DNA of 64,000 bases from Streptomyces sp. NBC_01241 (GCF_041435435.1 NZ_CP108494.1:2886501-2950500); one strand, 5' to 3'. Numbered from the stretch's first letter, positions 1-8,586 are shown. The notes: generated by a model not told the origin, from the sequence alone. A program made the numbers and translations.

Positions 1-2
1 GC

Positions 3-83
3 AAGGGCGAGCGCCACCCCAAGACCCACACCGGCCACCGGCGACGCTGCCGCTGCTGCCGGGGCACCGGCACCATCCGCTGA
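3..83 (+). CDS. 3' end of a small basic CxxC protein (partial)
   Basis: The gene starts left of the window. The last 26 codons encode a basic, Cys-rich tail (CRCCRGTG followed by TIR and a stop). Small proteins ending in a CxxCxGxG-like knuckle are often found just upstream of the Rep gene in Streptomyces integrative elements; that is recalled context, not a similarity search. It lies on the same strand as, and 150 bp upstream of, the RepSA-like gene, and no other gene was seen in those 150 bp. Confidence 0.4.
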   Translation, partial: KGERHPKTHTGHRRRCRCCRGTGTIR

Positions 84-233
84 CCCATCCCGCACAGCAC
101 TGTCAGCAACAACCCCGGGAGTGATCTCCATGGACGAATCCCACCCAGCCGAACCCATCCGTGCCGCTACGGCGGCCCATCCCGGGAGGTCCCCACCATC
201 CCCGCCGAGAACCCCTCGGCTGACAGACGCGCC

Positions 234-1643
234 GTGCTCAACCGTACGGCGCGTCTGCGTCAGCTCTCCGAAGTCGACCAAGACCTGATCCGTCTCGTCC
301 AGAATCCCCGCTTCGTCCGATGGCTGGAGCAGGTAAACGCCACCGGCGGCTGCGCGCACCCGATCCACCTCGCTGGCTCCACCACCACGCGCGACGCCAC
401 CAGCGGCGAAGTCCTGCACCAGTACGACACCAACGACGAACCCGGCGAACGCCTGCTCATCCGCTGCCGCAACCGCCGAGCCACCGTCTGCGCACCCTGC
501 TCCCGCCTTCACGCGGGCGACACTTTCCATCTCGTCCGCGCCGGACTCGTCGGCGGGAAGTCCGTACCGACCGACGTGCGGGAGCGGCCCCGGCTGTTCG
601 TCACCCTCACAGCGCCCTCATTCGGCGCCGTCCACCGCGCTACCGCCGACCGCGAACTATGCCGACCGCGACGCAACGCCGAACGGTGCGAACACGGCCG
701 AACCCCCGGCTGTCCGGCCACCCACGACGCAACCGACCCCGCCGTCGGACAACCGCTCTGCCCCGGCTGCTACGACTACCCGACCCACATCCTGTGGCAC
801 GGGCACGCCGGACGGCTGTGGAAGGCGTTCAACGACAACCTCTACAACCACCTCGCCACCCGCACCGGGCACGCCCGCAGCGAACTGCGCCGGGCGGTAC
901 GCATCTCGTATGCCAAAGTCGCCGAGTACCAACGGCGCGCGGCCGTCCACGTGCACACGGTCGTCCGTCTCGACGGCGCGGGTGGCCCGGACGATCCGCC
1001 TCCGCCCTGGGCAACAGCCGACGTCCTAGCGGCTGTCGTCCCTACCGCCGCAGCAGCCGTGCACCTGCGCACCCCGTACAGCAGAGCACTGGGGGAACGA
1101 GAACTGCGCTGGGGTGCCCAACTCGACGCCCGGCCGCTCCGCGCCTTCGGAAGTGGTCACGACGGCCTGACCGACGACGCAGTTGCCGCGTACGTCGCCA
1201 AGTACGTCACCAAAGGCGCGGCCGACACCTCCGCCGGCCTCGACTACCGCGTCACGCACCCGGACGACATCACCGCGGCCCGGCTCTCGCCTCACGTACG
1301 CGCTCTCATGCGCACTTGCTGGCAACTCGGCGGCGTCCCGGAACTCGAACCCCTCCGGCTGCGCGCCTGGGCCCACACCCTCGGGTACCGGGGCCACATC
1401 CTCACCAAATCACGCGTCTACTCGACCACGTACACAGCCTTGCGCGCCGACCGAGCCGAACACGAACGAACCGCGTCCGACGCCACCGACGAACCCGGCA
1501 CGATCACAGATGCCCGCTGGCGGTACGTCGGCTCCGGCCACTCCCCCGGCGCCACCCTCATCGCAGCAGGCATCGCCGAGGATCAAGCCCAGAACCGCGA
1601 GATCGCCCGCGCGGAGATCGGTCGGTCAAGGGCGGTCCGATGA
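234..1643 (+). CDS. RepSA-like rolling-circle replication initiator
   Basis: A 469-residue initiator of the type carried by pSAM2-like integrative elements. It would nick the element's double-strand origin and start rolling-circle replication after excision. Visible motifs are a Cys-rich N-terminal third (CAPCSRLH near residue 87; further CPGC), the HUH metal motif VHVHT near residue 239, and the tyrosine motif YVAKYVTKG near residue 318, which supplies the nicking tyrosine. GTG 234 is the only start in frame, since a stop lies upstream at position 81 with no start codon between. The last codons overlap the next gene by ATGA. It is likely active in the integrated element's life cycle, not in host metabolism. 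Confidence 0.86.
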   Translation: MLNRTARLRQLSEVDQDLIRLVQNPRFVRWLEQVNATGGCAHPIHLAGSTTTRDATSGEVLHQYDTNDEPGERLLIRCRNRRATVCAPCSRLHAGDTFHLVRAGLVGGKSVPTDVRERPRLFVTLTAPSFGAVHRATADRELCRPRRNAERCEHGRTPGCPATHDATDPAVGQPLCPGCYDYPTHILWHGHAGRLWKAFNDNLYNHLATRTGHARSELRRAVRISYAKVAEYQRRAAVHVHTVVRLDGAGGPDDPPPPWATADVLAAVVPTAAAAVHLRTPYSRALGERELRWGAQLDARPLRAFGSGHDGLTDDAVAAYVAKYVTKGAADTSAGLDYRVTHPDDITAARLSPHVRALMRTCWQLGGVPELEPLRLRAWAHTLGYRGHILTKSRVYSTTYTALRADRAEHERTASDATDEPGTITDARWRYVGSGHSPGATLIAAGIAEDQAQNREIARAEIGRSRAVR

Positions 1644-1780
1644 ACCAACGTGACCGGGATACAGAGATGGCCCGGCACTTGGACCGTGTGTGCCGGAAGT
1701 TCTCCACCAAGATCAGTCCGGAAGCTGCTCGCCGCCTGGCCCGGCTCCTGGAGCGCCAACCGGGCGGGAAGATCGAGTGA
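1640..1780 (+). CDS. 46-residue basic protein coupled to rep
   Basis: Starts with an ATGA overlap on the rep stop codon, so translation is probably coupled. The product is short, basic and predicted helical (RKFSTKISPEAARRLARLLE). It occupies the place where pSAM2-like elements usually carry the excisionase gene, but I see no clear winged-helix or MerR-type HTH, so an excisionase role is only a guess from position. It ends 46 bp before the convergent integrase stop. A short GC-rich hairpin (ggggcccc...ggggcccc context near 1790-1812) between the two genes may terminate both transcripts. Confidence 0.6.
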   Translation: MNQRDRDTEMARHLDRVCRKFSTKISPEAARRLARLLERQPGGKIE

Positions 1781-1826
1781 AAAGCGAGAGGGGCCCCAGC
1801 TGCGGGCCCCTCTTCGTTCGATGTGG

Positions 1827-3335
1827 TCAGAGCCAGATCGGGTTCTGCTCTATGTCGATCCTGCCGTAGTCGAACTGGCGGCCCTTCTTCGTCGCTTCTT
1901 TGATCTTGACGGCGGCGAACAGGAACCGCATCACGGCGTTCATGCGCTGGTAGTTCTCCGCCTCCTCAAGCGCCTTCCAACTCTCCCGAGCGTCAGGACC
2001 GACCAAGCCGTCCAGGACTTCCGCAGTCGGCCGGACAATCATCTTTCGTTCTACTTCCGCGATGCGGGCCTCGACCGTTTTCCGCATCTCGCGGTACTCC
2101 CGCGTCCTCAGTTCCTGGCTCTCCCACATGTCCTTCAGATCATCGAGTTCCTGCCGGTCCGCATCGATCGCCGCTTGGTCTTCTTCGGAGAGAGTTGAAG
2201 GCGCCGGGGCATCAGTGAGGTCAAGGCGCTCCAGCAGGTAGAGCGCGGCCTCGGTGACGAACTCCTCGACATTGGCGGCCTTGATCGCACGATGACAGCG
2301 GGGGATGTCGAGCCGTTGGGTGTGGTTGCAGATGTACTTCGTCGCCGCACCGCCCATCGGCTTGCCACATCCGGTACAGACCACGATGCCGCGCAGGAGG
2401 TGAGACCTGCCGGGCGTGCCCCTGGCTGCCCACACCGCCGCCCGGTAGGTGCGCCGCTCCTTGACCTCCAGCCACATGCCACGATCGATGATCGCCGGCC
2501 ATTCGCCGTCGCCGATCTCTTCGCCTCGGAACACGCGAATGCCCGTGACATGGCGGTTGTCGAGGAGATCGCGTACCCGGGGCGCGTTCCAATTTCGTCC
2601 TTCGGCGGTCTTCTCTCCGCGCGCGTACAGCTCCTTCGCCAGCTGCATCGGGCCGTCCCCGTCCAGGTAGCGAGTGAAGATCTCCCGCACGATGGCAGCC
2701 TCTTCGGGGATGATCTCGGTGCCGGTCTTGTCGTAGCCGTAGCGGCGTCGGCCGGTGTGGGGCCTTCCGTCCTTGGCCCGGTCCACCATGGAATCGATGA
2801 GCCGACGCGAGGTGTCGTCGCTGGAGCGGCAGGAGTGGGCCACCTCGATCCGCAGGAAGAACCGGTCATCGGGGTCCGCCAGATCGCGCCGGTTCGCCTG
2901 GCCGTGAAGCGTGATGTCGTGATCGTCCGCGATCTGCAACAGCTCTTCCAGATCGCGCGGTTGACGCATGAGGCGGTCGGGGTGGTAGGTGAGGACGTGA
3001 CGAACGCGTCCCAGCCTGGCCTCTTCGAGCAACGCATCCCATCCGGGGCGCTTACGCTTGCGCTGCCATGCCGAACGGTTGTTGTCCACGAAGACCTGGT
3101 GCTCGGCGACTGTGAGACCGAGCCGCTCGGCCACCTCGCGGCAGATTCCTTCCTGCCGGTCCACTCCGGTCTGGTCGTCGTCGCTGGCGTGGGAGATCCG
3201 GCAATAGATCGCCGCGGACTCTCCTGACCAGTCGGCGCGGCTGCTCCTGACCCGTTGGCTGCCGGCTGCCTGACTCGCGCGAATCGCTCGCCGTAAGCGA
3301 GCCTCGTCTTGTTGATCGGTGTCGTCTGTCGTCAT
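1827..3335 (-). CDS. Large serine recombinase (integrase)
   Basis: A 502-residue site-specific integrase that recombines attP with attB through a phosphoserine intermediate. The N-terminal resolvase domain has the catalytic serine in YCRIS (Ser48), the QTGVDRQE segment and the YHPDRLMRQ region. The recombinase domain spans about residues 190-310 (YGYDKTG through AARGTPG). A zinc ribbon follows (CTGCGKPMGG, then CNHT and a last Cys near residue 366), then a Glu/Arg-rich coiled coil at about 405-460. This length and order are normal for large serine integrases. The start codon lies about 10 bp from the broken host gene at 3345, the expected position next to attP/attR. It faces the RepSA-like gene convergently; such Rep elements more often use tyrosine integrases. 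Confidence 0.93.
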   Translation of the reverse strand: MTTDDTDQQDEARLRRAIRASQAAGSQRVRSSRADWSGESAAIYCRISHASDDDQTGVDRQEGICREVAERLGLTVAEHQVFVDNNRSAWQRKRKRPGWDALLEEARLGRVRHVLTYHPDRLMRQPRDLEELLQIADDHDITLHGQANRRDLADPDDRFFLRIEVAHSCRSSDDTSRRLIDSMVDRAKDGRPHTGRRRYGYDKTGTEIIPEEAAIVREIFTRYLDGDGPMQLAKELYARGEKTAEGRNWNAPRVRDLLDNRHVTGIRVFRGEEIGDGEWPAIIDRGMWLEVKERRTYRAAVWAARGTPGRSHLLRGIVVCTGCGKPMGGAATKYICNHTQRLDIPRCHRAIKAANVEEFVTEAALYLLERLDLTDAPAPSTLSEEDQAAIDADRQELDDLKDMWESQELRTREYREMRKTVEARIAEVERKMIVRPTAEVLDGLVGPDARESWKALEEAENYQRMNAVMRFLFAAVKIKEATKKGRQFDYGRIDIEQNPIWL

Positions 3336-3372
3336 GGAAAGAGACTACGAACGGGGCTTGATCCATGTCATG
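3336..3372. other. Probable attachment-site junction (attL or attR)
   Basis: To the right the minus strand reads a normal DUF4291 N-terminus as far as ...MTWIKP; to the left it runs into a stop and then into the integrase start region. The switch from conserved host reading frame to element sequence falls at about 3345-3360, so the crossover core dinucleotide should lie there. The partner half-site is outside the window to the left, so the core cannot be fixed by comparing the two ends here. Confidence 0.6.
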
Positions 3373-3515
3373 CGGTCGCGCTTCCAGGCGTCCGGGAAGC
3401 GCTCGTCGCGCACGGCGGGCAGCCCGATGGACGGGGCGTACGCCTGGTAGACGGTGAGGGTCGTGTCCGTGTGCTGGGCGCGGATCTCATGCTGTGGCCT
3501 GGTCGGGGCGGTCAT
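3345..3515 (-). pseudogene. DUF4291 gene, 5' fragment cut by integration
   Basis: Starts at ATG 3515. The product begins with an N-terminus I recognise as DUF4291 (RPQHEIRA..., then TTLTVYQAYAP, then KRDRMTWIKP) and then stops after 56 codons (RS-stop). Intact family members are around 190-220 residues, continuing after the WIKPSF motif. The break is exactly at the element boundary, so this is the host half of a target gene split by the serine integrase. The 3' part should lie at the other end of the element, left of the window. The function of DUF4291 is unknown to me. Confidence 0.78.
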
Positions 3516-3609
3516 GGCCCCATCACAGCACCGGTCCGGCCGGTGAGGCGACCGAGTTACCCGGAGAAGCAGCAGAAGCCGGGGAAACCGACGAGGCCGG
3601 AGAAACCGA

Positions 3610-3656
3610 AGAAGCCGATGAAGGGGAGCCACGACGGCTCCTATTCTTCGGCTTCT
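3610..3656. terminator. Hairpin terminator between SLT gene and DUF4291
   Basis: Two nested stems: an outer AGAAGCCGA pairing with TCGGCTTCT and an inner GGAGCC/GGCTCC around an ACGAC loop. It sits 60 bp downstream of the minus-strand SLT gene stop and upstream of the DUF4291 start, so it should end the SLT transcript. The bases just to its left (3545-3610) are a purine-rich stretch with repeated gAAaCCG-type units. Confidence 0.6.
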
Positions 3657-3716
3657 CTTCGGTCCCGGCTCGGGACGCCCCTGGCACGGTCATGCGACGT
3701 GGATACCCTGCCCCGC

Positions 3717-4187
3717 TCAGTAGGCGGAGTTGACGTTGTCGATGGAACCGTAGCGGTGCGCGGCGTAGTTGGAGGCAGCGGTGATGTTGGCGACGGGGTC
3801 GTAGATGTTCTTGGAGGTGCCGCTGACGTGGTACGCGTTGAAGGTGGGGTCGATGACCTGGAGCAGCCCCTTGGACGGGATGCCCTTGGCGGCGTTGGAG
3901 TCCCAGTTGTTGATGGCGTTCGGGTTGCCCGCGGACTCACGCATCAAGTTGCGATGGATACCTTCGTACGAGCCCGGGATGCCCTTCGCACGCATGACCT
4001 CCAGCGCCTGCTTGATCCAGACGTCCACGTTGCCGCCGGTGGCCTTGGCCGGGGTGGCGGCCGAGGCGCCCGGGGCGCCGGCGACGGTACCGGCCACGAT
4101 CGCCGCACCGGCTGCGAGCATGCCCAGCGAAGCCTTCTTGGTGCGGGTCATACGGGCGAACTTCTTGGGCATCGAGGTGATCTGCAT
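3717..4187 (-). CDS. Secreted SLT-type transglycosylase-like protein (copy 1)
   Basis: A 156-residue exported protein of the soluble-lytic-transglycosylase/lysozyme-like fold, expected to act on peptidoglycan outside the membrane. A Sec signal runs to about residue 43 (Ala-rich, APGASA-AT). The domain has the catalytic-glutamate region NLMRESAGNPNAINNWDSN, then SKGLLQV and the closing NYAAHRYGSIDNVNSAY. ATG 4187 has an AGAGG ribosome site 8 bp upstream. A close paralog lies at 29941-30411 in the opposite orientation, so both could have arisen by duplication. The upstream 300 bp is A/T-richer than the surroundings and shares motifs with the region upstream of the paralog. Confidence 0.85.
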   Translation of the reverse strand: MQITSMPKKFARMTRTKKASLGMLAAGAAIVAGTVAGAPGASAATPAKATGGNVDVWIKQALEVMRAKGIPGSYEGIHRNLMRESAGNPNAINNWDSNAAKGIPSKGLLQVIDPTFNAYHVSGTSKNIYDPVANITAASNYAAHRYGSIDNVNSAY

Positions 4188-4673
4188 TCGGAATTCCTCT
4201 TTCGTCGGTGGGGTGATGCCAAGAATTGTTATGCCAAGAGGAAATCCAGGTCAATGATGGCCTTTTACTAAAAGCAATCGTATGTGGCGTCGGAAATGAT
4301 CCAGCAATGCGCCACGGCAGCCGGAAACGACAGCCGGAACGACAGCACCGAACCTCTACTATTCCGCTTCATAGTGACGCCCGTCACGTGGCCCACCACA
4401 CACGGCAAATGTGCCAAATCGCCACAAGAGTGGTGCGCGTCACGTGGTCTGCGCCACATAAAGAGCGGGCTATTGACTCACCGTAATGTGAAATAAGCAC
4501 GCCGCATTGACTGCGAGCGGTGAGTCGCCTGCCCTGCGACGGTCTCCGCCGGGCGCGCTCGCCGGCCCGCCCCGGGCGGCCATGACCTCAGAGGTAATTG
4601 AGCGGATGCCGGGCCCGTCCTTACCGTTCGCATGACCAGAGCGACCGCATGACAACGACAGGAGGACCCAGTG
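4188..4673. promoter_or_regulatory. Divergent regulatory region, SLT copy 1 / membrane protein
   Basis: This 486-bp stretch has no gene. It contains the palindrome GTGACGCCCGTCAC (4374-4387) and two direct copies of CGTCACGTGG (4382-4391, 4438-4447). Read on the minus strand, CGTCACTATGA followed 8 bases later by TAGTAG (4354-4380) closely matches CGTCACCATGATA...TAGTAG upstream of the second SLT gene (29768-29791), with identical spacing, so it is probably a shared promoter or operator. I looked for a c-di-AMP riboswitch, as expected ahead of Streptomyces muralytic genes, and did not recognise one. Confidence 0.5.
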
Positions 4674-5093
4674 ATGTCGTCCCAGAACGCGAGTACGGTC
4701 CCGGCGACGGGCACCGCCCGCTCCGACGGCCTTCTCCGGGCTGCCCTCGTGGCAGATGTGATCCTCACCGGCGCGAACGGCATCGGCTATCTCGCGCTCG
4801 CCACCGTCCTGGACTCGTTCCTCGGCGTGCCGCTCCCCGTCCAGTACGCGGTGGGCATCTTCCTCACGGTGTACGCGCTGTGGGTGCTGACCGTCTCGCG
4901 GCAGCAGAACATCAGCCGCGGCGCGGTCACCGTCGTCATCACGCTGAACGCGGCCTGGGCCGTGGCCGGTGTCGTGACCGTCGTCCTGGACACGCTGACC
5001 GCCACGACGGCCGGCAACGGCTGGATCGTGTTCCAGGGGCTGGTCGTGGCGGCGATGGGCGCGGTCCAGTACGCGGGGCTGCGGCGCATGTGA
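4674..5093 (+). CDS. Small four-helix membrane protein, unknown function
   Basis: A 139-residue integral membrane protein. Four hydrophobic segments are visible: about residues 25-45 (LVADVILTGANGIGYLALAT), 55-75, 83-105 and 112-132, with a short charged loop SRQQN between the second and third. I do not recognise a family with certainty; it resembles small SPW-less DoxX-sized integral proteins of actinomycetes only in layout. ATG 4674 is chosen over GTG 4671 because the GGAGGA ribosome site ends 8 bp before the ATG and only 4 bp before the GTG. A strong terminator follows directly. Confidence 0.75.
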   Translation: MSSQNASTVPATGTARSDGLLRAALVADVILTGANGIGYLALATVLDSFLGVPLPVQYAVGIFLTVYALWVLTVSRQQNISRGAVTVVITLNAAWAVAGVVTVVLDTLTATTAGNGWIVFQGLVVAAMGAVQYAGLRRM

Positions 5094-5124
5094 GAGCGCG
5101 GTGCGACGGTCCGTACGGACACGG

Positions 5125-5167
5125 CGACGGCCCGTACGGACGGGGGATGCGTCCGTACGGGCCGTCG
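5125..5167. terminator. Bidirectional 18-bp stem terminator
   Basis: A perfect 18-bp inverted repeat (CGACGGCCCGTACGGACG with its complement) around a 7-nt loop, lying between the convergent membrane-protein and mmsA genes. It can end transcription from either side. No T-run follows, as is usual in Streptomyces. Confidence 0.85.
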
Positions 5168-5181
5168 GCCGGGATGAGGGA

Positions 5182-6681
5182 TCAGTGGTTGCGGGGGAAG
5201 CCCAGGTCCACGCCCGTCGGGGCGTCGGCCGGGTCCGGCCAGCGGGTGGTGACGACCTTGCCGCGGGTGTAGAAGTGCACGCCGTCGTTGCCGTAGATGT
5301 GGTGGTCGCCGAAGAGCGAGTCCTTCCAGCCACCGAAGGAGTGGTAGCCGACCGGCACCGGGATCGGCACGTTGACGCCGACCATGCCGGCCTCGATCTC
5401 CAGCTGGAAGCGGCGGGCGGCGCCGCCGTCACGGGTGAAGATCGCGGTGCCGTTGCCGAACGGCGAGGCGTTCATGAGGGCGACGCCCTCCTCGTACGTC
5501 TCGGCGCGCAGGACACACAGGACCGGGCCGAAGATCTCGTCCTTGTACGCGTCCGAGTCGGTGGACACGTTGTCGAGGAGGGAGAGGCCGATCCAATGGC
5601 CGCTCTCGAAGCCGTCGACCGTGTAGCCGGTGCCGTCGAGGACGACGTCGGCGCCCTGGGCGGCCGCGCCCGTGACGTAGGTGGCGACCTTGTCGCGGTG
5701 GGCGGCGGTGATCAGCGGGCCCATCTCGGACGTGGGGTCGTTGCCGGGGCCGATCTTGATCTTCTCGGCGCGCTCCTTGATCTTCGCGACGAGCTCGTCC
5801 GCGATGGAGCCGACCGCGACGACCGCGGAGATCGCCATGCAGCGCTCACCGGCGGAGCCGTACGCGGCGGAGACGGCGGCGTCGGCCGCGGCGTCGAGGT
5901 CCGCGTCCGGCAGCACCAGCATGTGGTTCTTCGCGCCGCCGAGCGCCTGGACGCGCTTGCCGTTGGCGGAGGCGGTGGCGTGGATGTACCGGGCGATCGG
6001 GGTGGAGCCCACGAAGGAGACCGCGGCCACGTCGGGGTGGTTCAGCAGCCCGTCGACGGCGACCTTGTCGCCGTGCAGAACGTTCAGCACGCCGTCCGGC
6101 AGACCCGCCTCGGAGGCCAGCTCGGCCAGCAGGTTGGCGGCCGACGGGTCCTTCTCGCTGGGCTTGAGCACAAAGGTGTTTCCGCAGGCGATGGCCAGCG
6201 GGAACATCCACATCGGGACCATGGCCGGGAAGTTGAACGGGGTGATCCCGGCGACGACACCGAGCGACTGGCGGATCGAGGAGACGTCGACCCGGCTGGA
6301 GACCTGGGTGGACAGCTCGCCCTTCAGCTGGGTCGTGATGCCGCACGCCAGCTCGACGATCTCCAGACCGCGGGCGACCTCGCCCAGCGCGTCCGAGTGC
6401 ACCTTGCCGTGCTCGGCGGTGATCAGCGCGGCGATCTCGTCGCGGTGGGCGTCGAGCAGCGCACGGTAGCGGAAGAGGATCGCGGTACGGGTGGCCAGCG
6501 AGGACGTGCCCCAGGTGGCGTAGGCGTCCTTGGCGGCGGCCACCGCGGCGTCGACCTCTTCGAGGGAGGCGAGCGCGACCTGGGTGGTGACGGCGCCGGT
6601 GGCCGGGTCGGTGACCGGGCCGTAGTTGCCCGACGCGCCCTCGACGGTCTTGCCACCGATCCAGTGGTTGACGGTCTTCAT
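5182..6681 (-). CDS. mmsA: Methylmalonate-semialdehyde dehydrogenase (CoA-acylating)
   Basis: A 499-residue aldehyde dehydrogenase that converts malonate/methylmalonate semialdehyde to acetyl-/propionyl-CoA with NAD+ and CoA, the last step of myo-inositol and valine breakdown. ALDH landmarks are the FNFPAMVPMWMFPLAIACGN motif typical of the MmsA/IolA subfamily, FVGSTPIA in the NAD site, LGGAKNH, and the catalytic cysteine in GERCMAI. Length is typical. It is the last gene of the minus-strand iol operon, 24 bp after iolD, with an AAGGAG ribosome site. Confidence 0.95.
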   Translation of the reverse strand: MKTVNHWIGGKTVEGASGNYGPVTDPATGAVTTQVALASLEEVDAAVAAAKDAYATWGTSSLATRTAILFRYRALLDAHRDEIAALITAEHGKVHSDALGEVARGLEIVELACGITTQLKGELSTQVSSRVDVSSIRQSLGVVAGITPFNFPAMVPMWMFPLAIACGNTFVLKPSEKDPSAANLLAELASEAGLPDGVLNVLHGDKVAVDGLLNHPDVAAVSFVGSTPIARYIHATASANGKRVQALGGAKNHMLVLPDADLDAAADAAVSAAYGSAGERCMAISAVVAVGSIADELVAKIKERAEKIKIGPGNDPTSEMGPLITAAHRDKVATYVTGAAAQGADVVLDGTGYTVDGFESGHWIGLSLLDNVSTDSDAYKDEIFGPVLCVLRAETYEEGVALMNASPFGNGTAIFTRDGGAARRFQLEIEAGMVGVNVPIPVPVGYHSFGGWKDSLFGDHHIYGNDGVHFYTRGKVVTTRWPDPADAPTGVDLGFPRNH

Positions 6682-6705
6682 GACAGAACTCCTTCAGTGG
6701 CGTCT

Positions 6706-8586
6706 TCAGAGGTGGCGGCGTCGTGCGGCGACGTGTCGGTCGTACTCTTCACGGGCTTTCACGGCCGACGGCCGGGTGGCCGTTTCGGCTACAGGAACAT
6801 CCCACCACGCCTGCGCCGGAGGCGGGCCCGACACTGTGTCTGCCGTTTCGGTCTCGACGTAGACACAAGTGGGACGGTCCGCGGCGCGCGCCTCGGCAAG
6901 GCCTTCGCGCAGGTCACGCACGGTCTTGGCGCGCAGTACCCGCATCCCGAGCGAACCGGCGTTGGCCGCGAGATCGACGGGGAGCGGCGGGCCGGTGAAC
7001 GTGCCGTCCGCGGCGCGGTGACGGTAGGCGGTGCCGAAGCGTTCGCCGCCGACCGTCTCGGAGAGAGAGCCGATGGACGCGTAGCCGTGGTTCTGGAGGA
7101 CGACCAGCTTCACGGGGAGTTCCTGCTGCACCGCGGTGACGATCTCGGTGGGATTCATCAGATACGTGCCGTCGCCGACGAGGGCCCAGACGGGGCGGCC
7201 GGGGGCGGCCAGCTGGACCCCGATCGCGGCCGGGATCTCGTAGCCCATGCAGGAGTATCCGTACTCGACGTGGTACTGGTGCGGGGAACGGGTCCGCCAG
7301 AGTTTGTGCAGGTCGCCGGGGAGCGAACCGGCCGCGTTGATCAGGATGTCGTCCTCGGTGACGAGCGCGTCGAGCAGACCGAGGACCTGGGCCTGGGTGG
7401 GGCGGGCGTGCGGGTCGTCGGCGGTGAACGCGGCGGTGACACGCCGTTCCCATCCCTCCTTGGCCTCGGCGTACTCGGTCTCGTAGGACGGGTCGACGCG
7501 GTGGTTGCGGGCGGCGAGCGCGGCGGTGAGTGCTTCGAGGGCGGTACGGGCGTCGGCGACGAGCGGCAGCGCGCCGAGCTTGTGGGCGTCGAAGCCGGTG
7601 ATGTTGACGTTGAGGAAGCGGACGGCCGGGTTCGAGAAGAGCGTGGCGGAGGCGGTGGTGAAGTCGGAGTAGCGGGTGCCGATGCCGATCACCAGGTCGG
7701 CGGTGCGGGCCAGTTCGTCGGCGGTCGCGGTGCCGGTGTGGCCGATGCCGCCGACGTCAGCGGGGTGGTCGTGGCGCAGGGAGCCCTTGCCCGCCTGGGT
7801 GGAGGCGACGGGGATACGGGTGGCGGCGGCGAACGCGGCGAGGGTCTCCTCGGCCGCGCTGTGGTGGACGCCGCCGCCCGCCACGATCAGCGGCCGGCGG
7901 GCGCCGCGCACGGCCCGTACCGCTCGGTCGAGCTCGTGCGGATCGGGGGCGGGGCGGCGTACGTACCAGACGCGCTCGGCGAAGAACTCCTCCGGCCAGT
8001 CGTACGCCTGGGCCTGTACGTCCTGCGGCAGTGCGAGGGTGACGGCGCCGGTCTCCGCCGGGTCGGCGAGGGTCCGCATCGCCTGGAGTGCGGCCGGGAT
8101 CAGCGCCTCGGGGCGGGTGATCCGGTCGAAGTAGCGGGAGACGGGGCGCAGACAGTCGTTGACCGAGATGTCGCCCGCGGCCGGGACTTCGAGCTGCTGG
8201 AGCACGGGATCGGCGGGCCGGGTCGCGAAGGTGTCCCCGGGCAGGAGGAGGACGGGGAGGTGGTTGATCGTGGCGAGGGCCGCGCCGGTGACGAGGTTGG
8301 TGGCGCCCGGGCCGATGGACGTGGTGACCGCGTGCGCCGAGAGCCGGCCGCACTGGCGGGCGTAGCCGACGGCGGCGTGCACCATGGCCTGTTCGTTGCG
8401 GCCTTGGAGGTAGGGCATGGCGCGGCCGCACTCGACGAGCGCCTGGCCGATTCCGGCGACGTTGCCGTGGCCGAAGATGCCCCAGGTGGCACCGATCAGC
8501 CGCTGCCGTCGGCCGTCGCGCTCGGTGTACTGGCGGGTCAGGAAGGACACCAGGGCCTGGGCGGTGGTCAGGCGGCGGGTACTCAT
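6706..8586 (-). CDS. iolD: Trihydroxycyclohexane-1,2-dione hydrolase (IolD)
   Basis: A 626-residue thiamine-diphosphate enzyme that hydrolyses 3D-trihydroxycyclohexane-1,2-dione to 5-deoxy-D-glucuronate in the inositol pathway. Order: N-terminal Pyr domain with GHGNVAGIGQALVE, central domain with IVAGGGVHHSAAE, and C-terminal PP domain with EYGYSCMGYEIPAAIG and the ThDP signature GDGTYLMN...LQNHGYASIG. Length fits the family. Its ATG overlaps the iolB stop by 4 bases. Confidence 0.95.
   Translation of the reverse strand: MSTRRLTTAQALVSFLTRQYTERDGRRQRLIGATWGIFGHGNVAGIGQALVECGRAMPYLQGRNEQAMVHAAVGYARQCGRLSAHAVTTSIGPGATNLVTGAALATINHLPVLLLPGDTFATRPADPVLQQLEVPAAGDISVNDCLRPVSRYFDRITRPEALIPAALQAMRTLADPAETGAVTLALPQDVQAQAYDWPEEFFAERVWYVRRPAPDPHELDRAVRAVRGARRPLIVAGGGVHHSAAEETLAAFAAATRIPVASTQAGKGSLRHDHPADVGGIGHTGTATADELARTADLVIGIGTRYSDFTTASATLFSNPAVRFLNVNITGFDAHKLGALPLVADARTALEALTAALAARNHRVDPSYETEYAEAKEGWERRVTAAFTADDPHARPTQAQVLGLLDALVTEDDILINAAGSLPGDLHKLWRTRSPHQYHVEYGYSCMGYEIPAAIGVQLAAPGRPVWALVGDGTYLMNPTEIVTAVQQELPVKLVVLQNHGYASIGSLSETVGGERFGTAYRHRAADGTFTGPPLPVDLAANAGSLGMRVLRAKTVRDLREGLAEARAADRPTCVYVETETADTVSGPPPAQAWWDVPVAETATRPSAVKAREEYDRHVAARRRHL

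Noticed and set aside
4188..4673. Possible c-di-AMP (ydaO) riboswitch ahead of the first SLT gene
   Set aside because: Expected from other Streptomyces muralytic genes, but I could not recognise the conserved core in this region or upstream of the second SLT gene.
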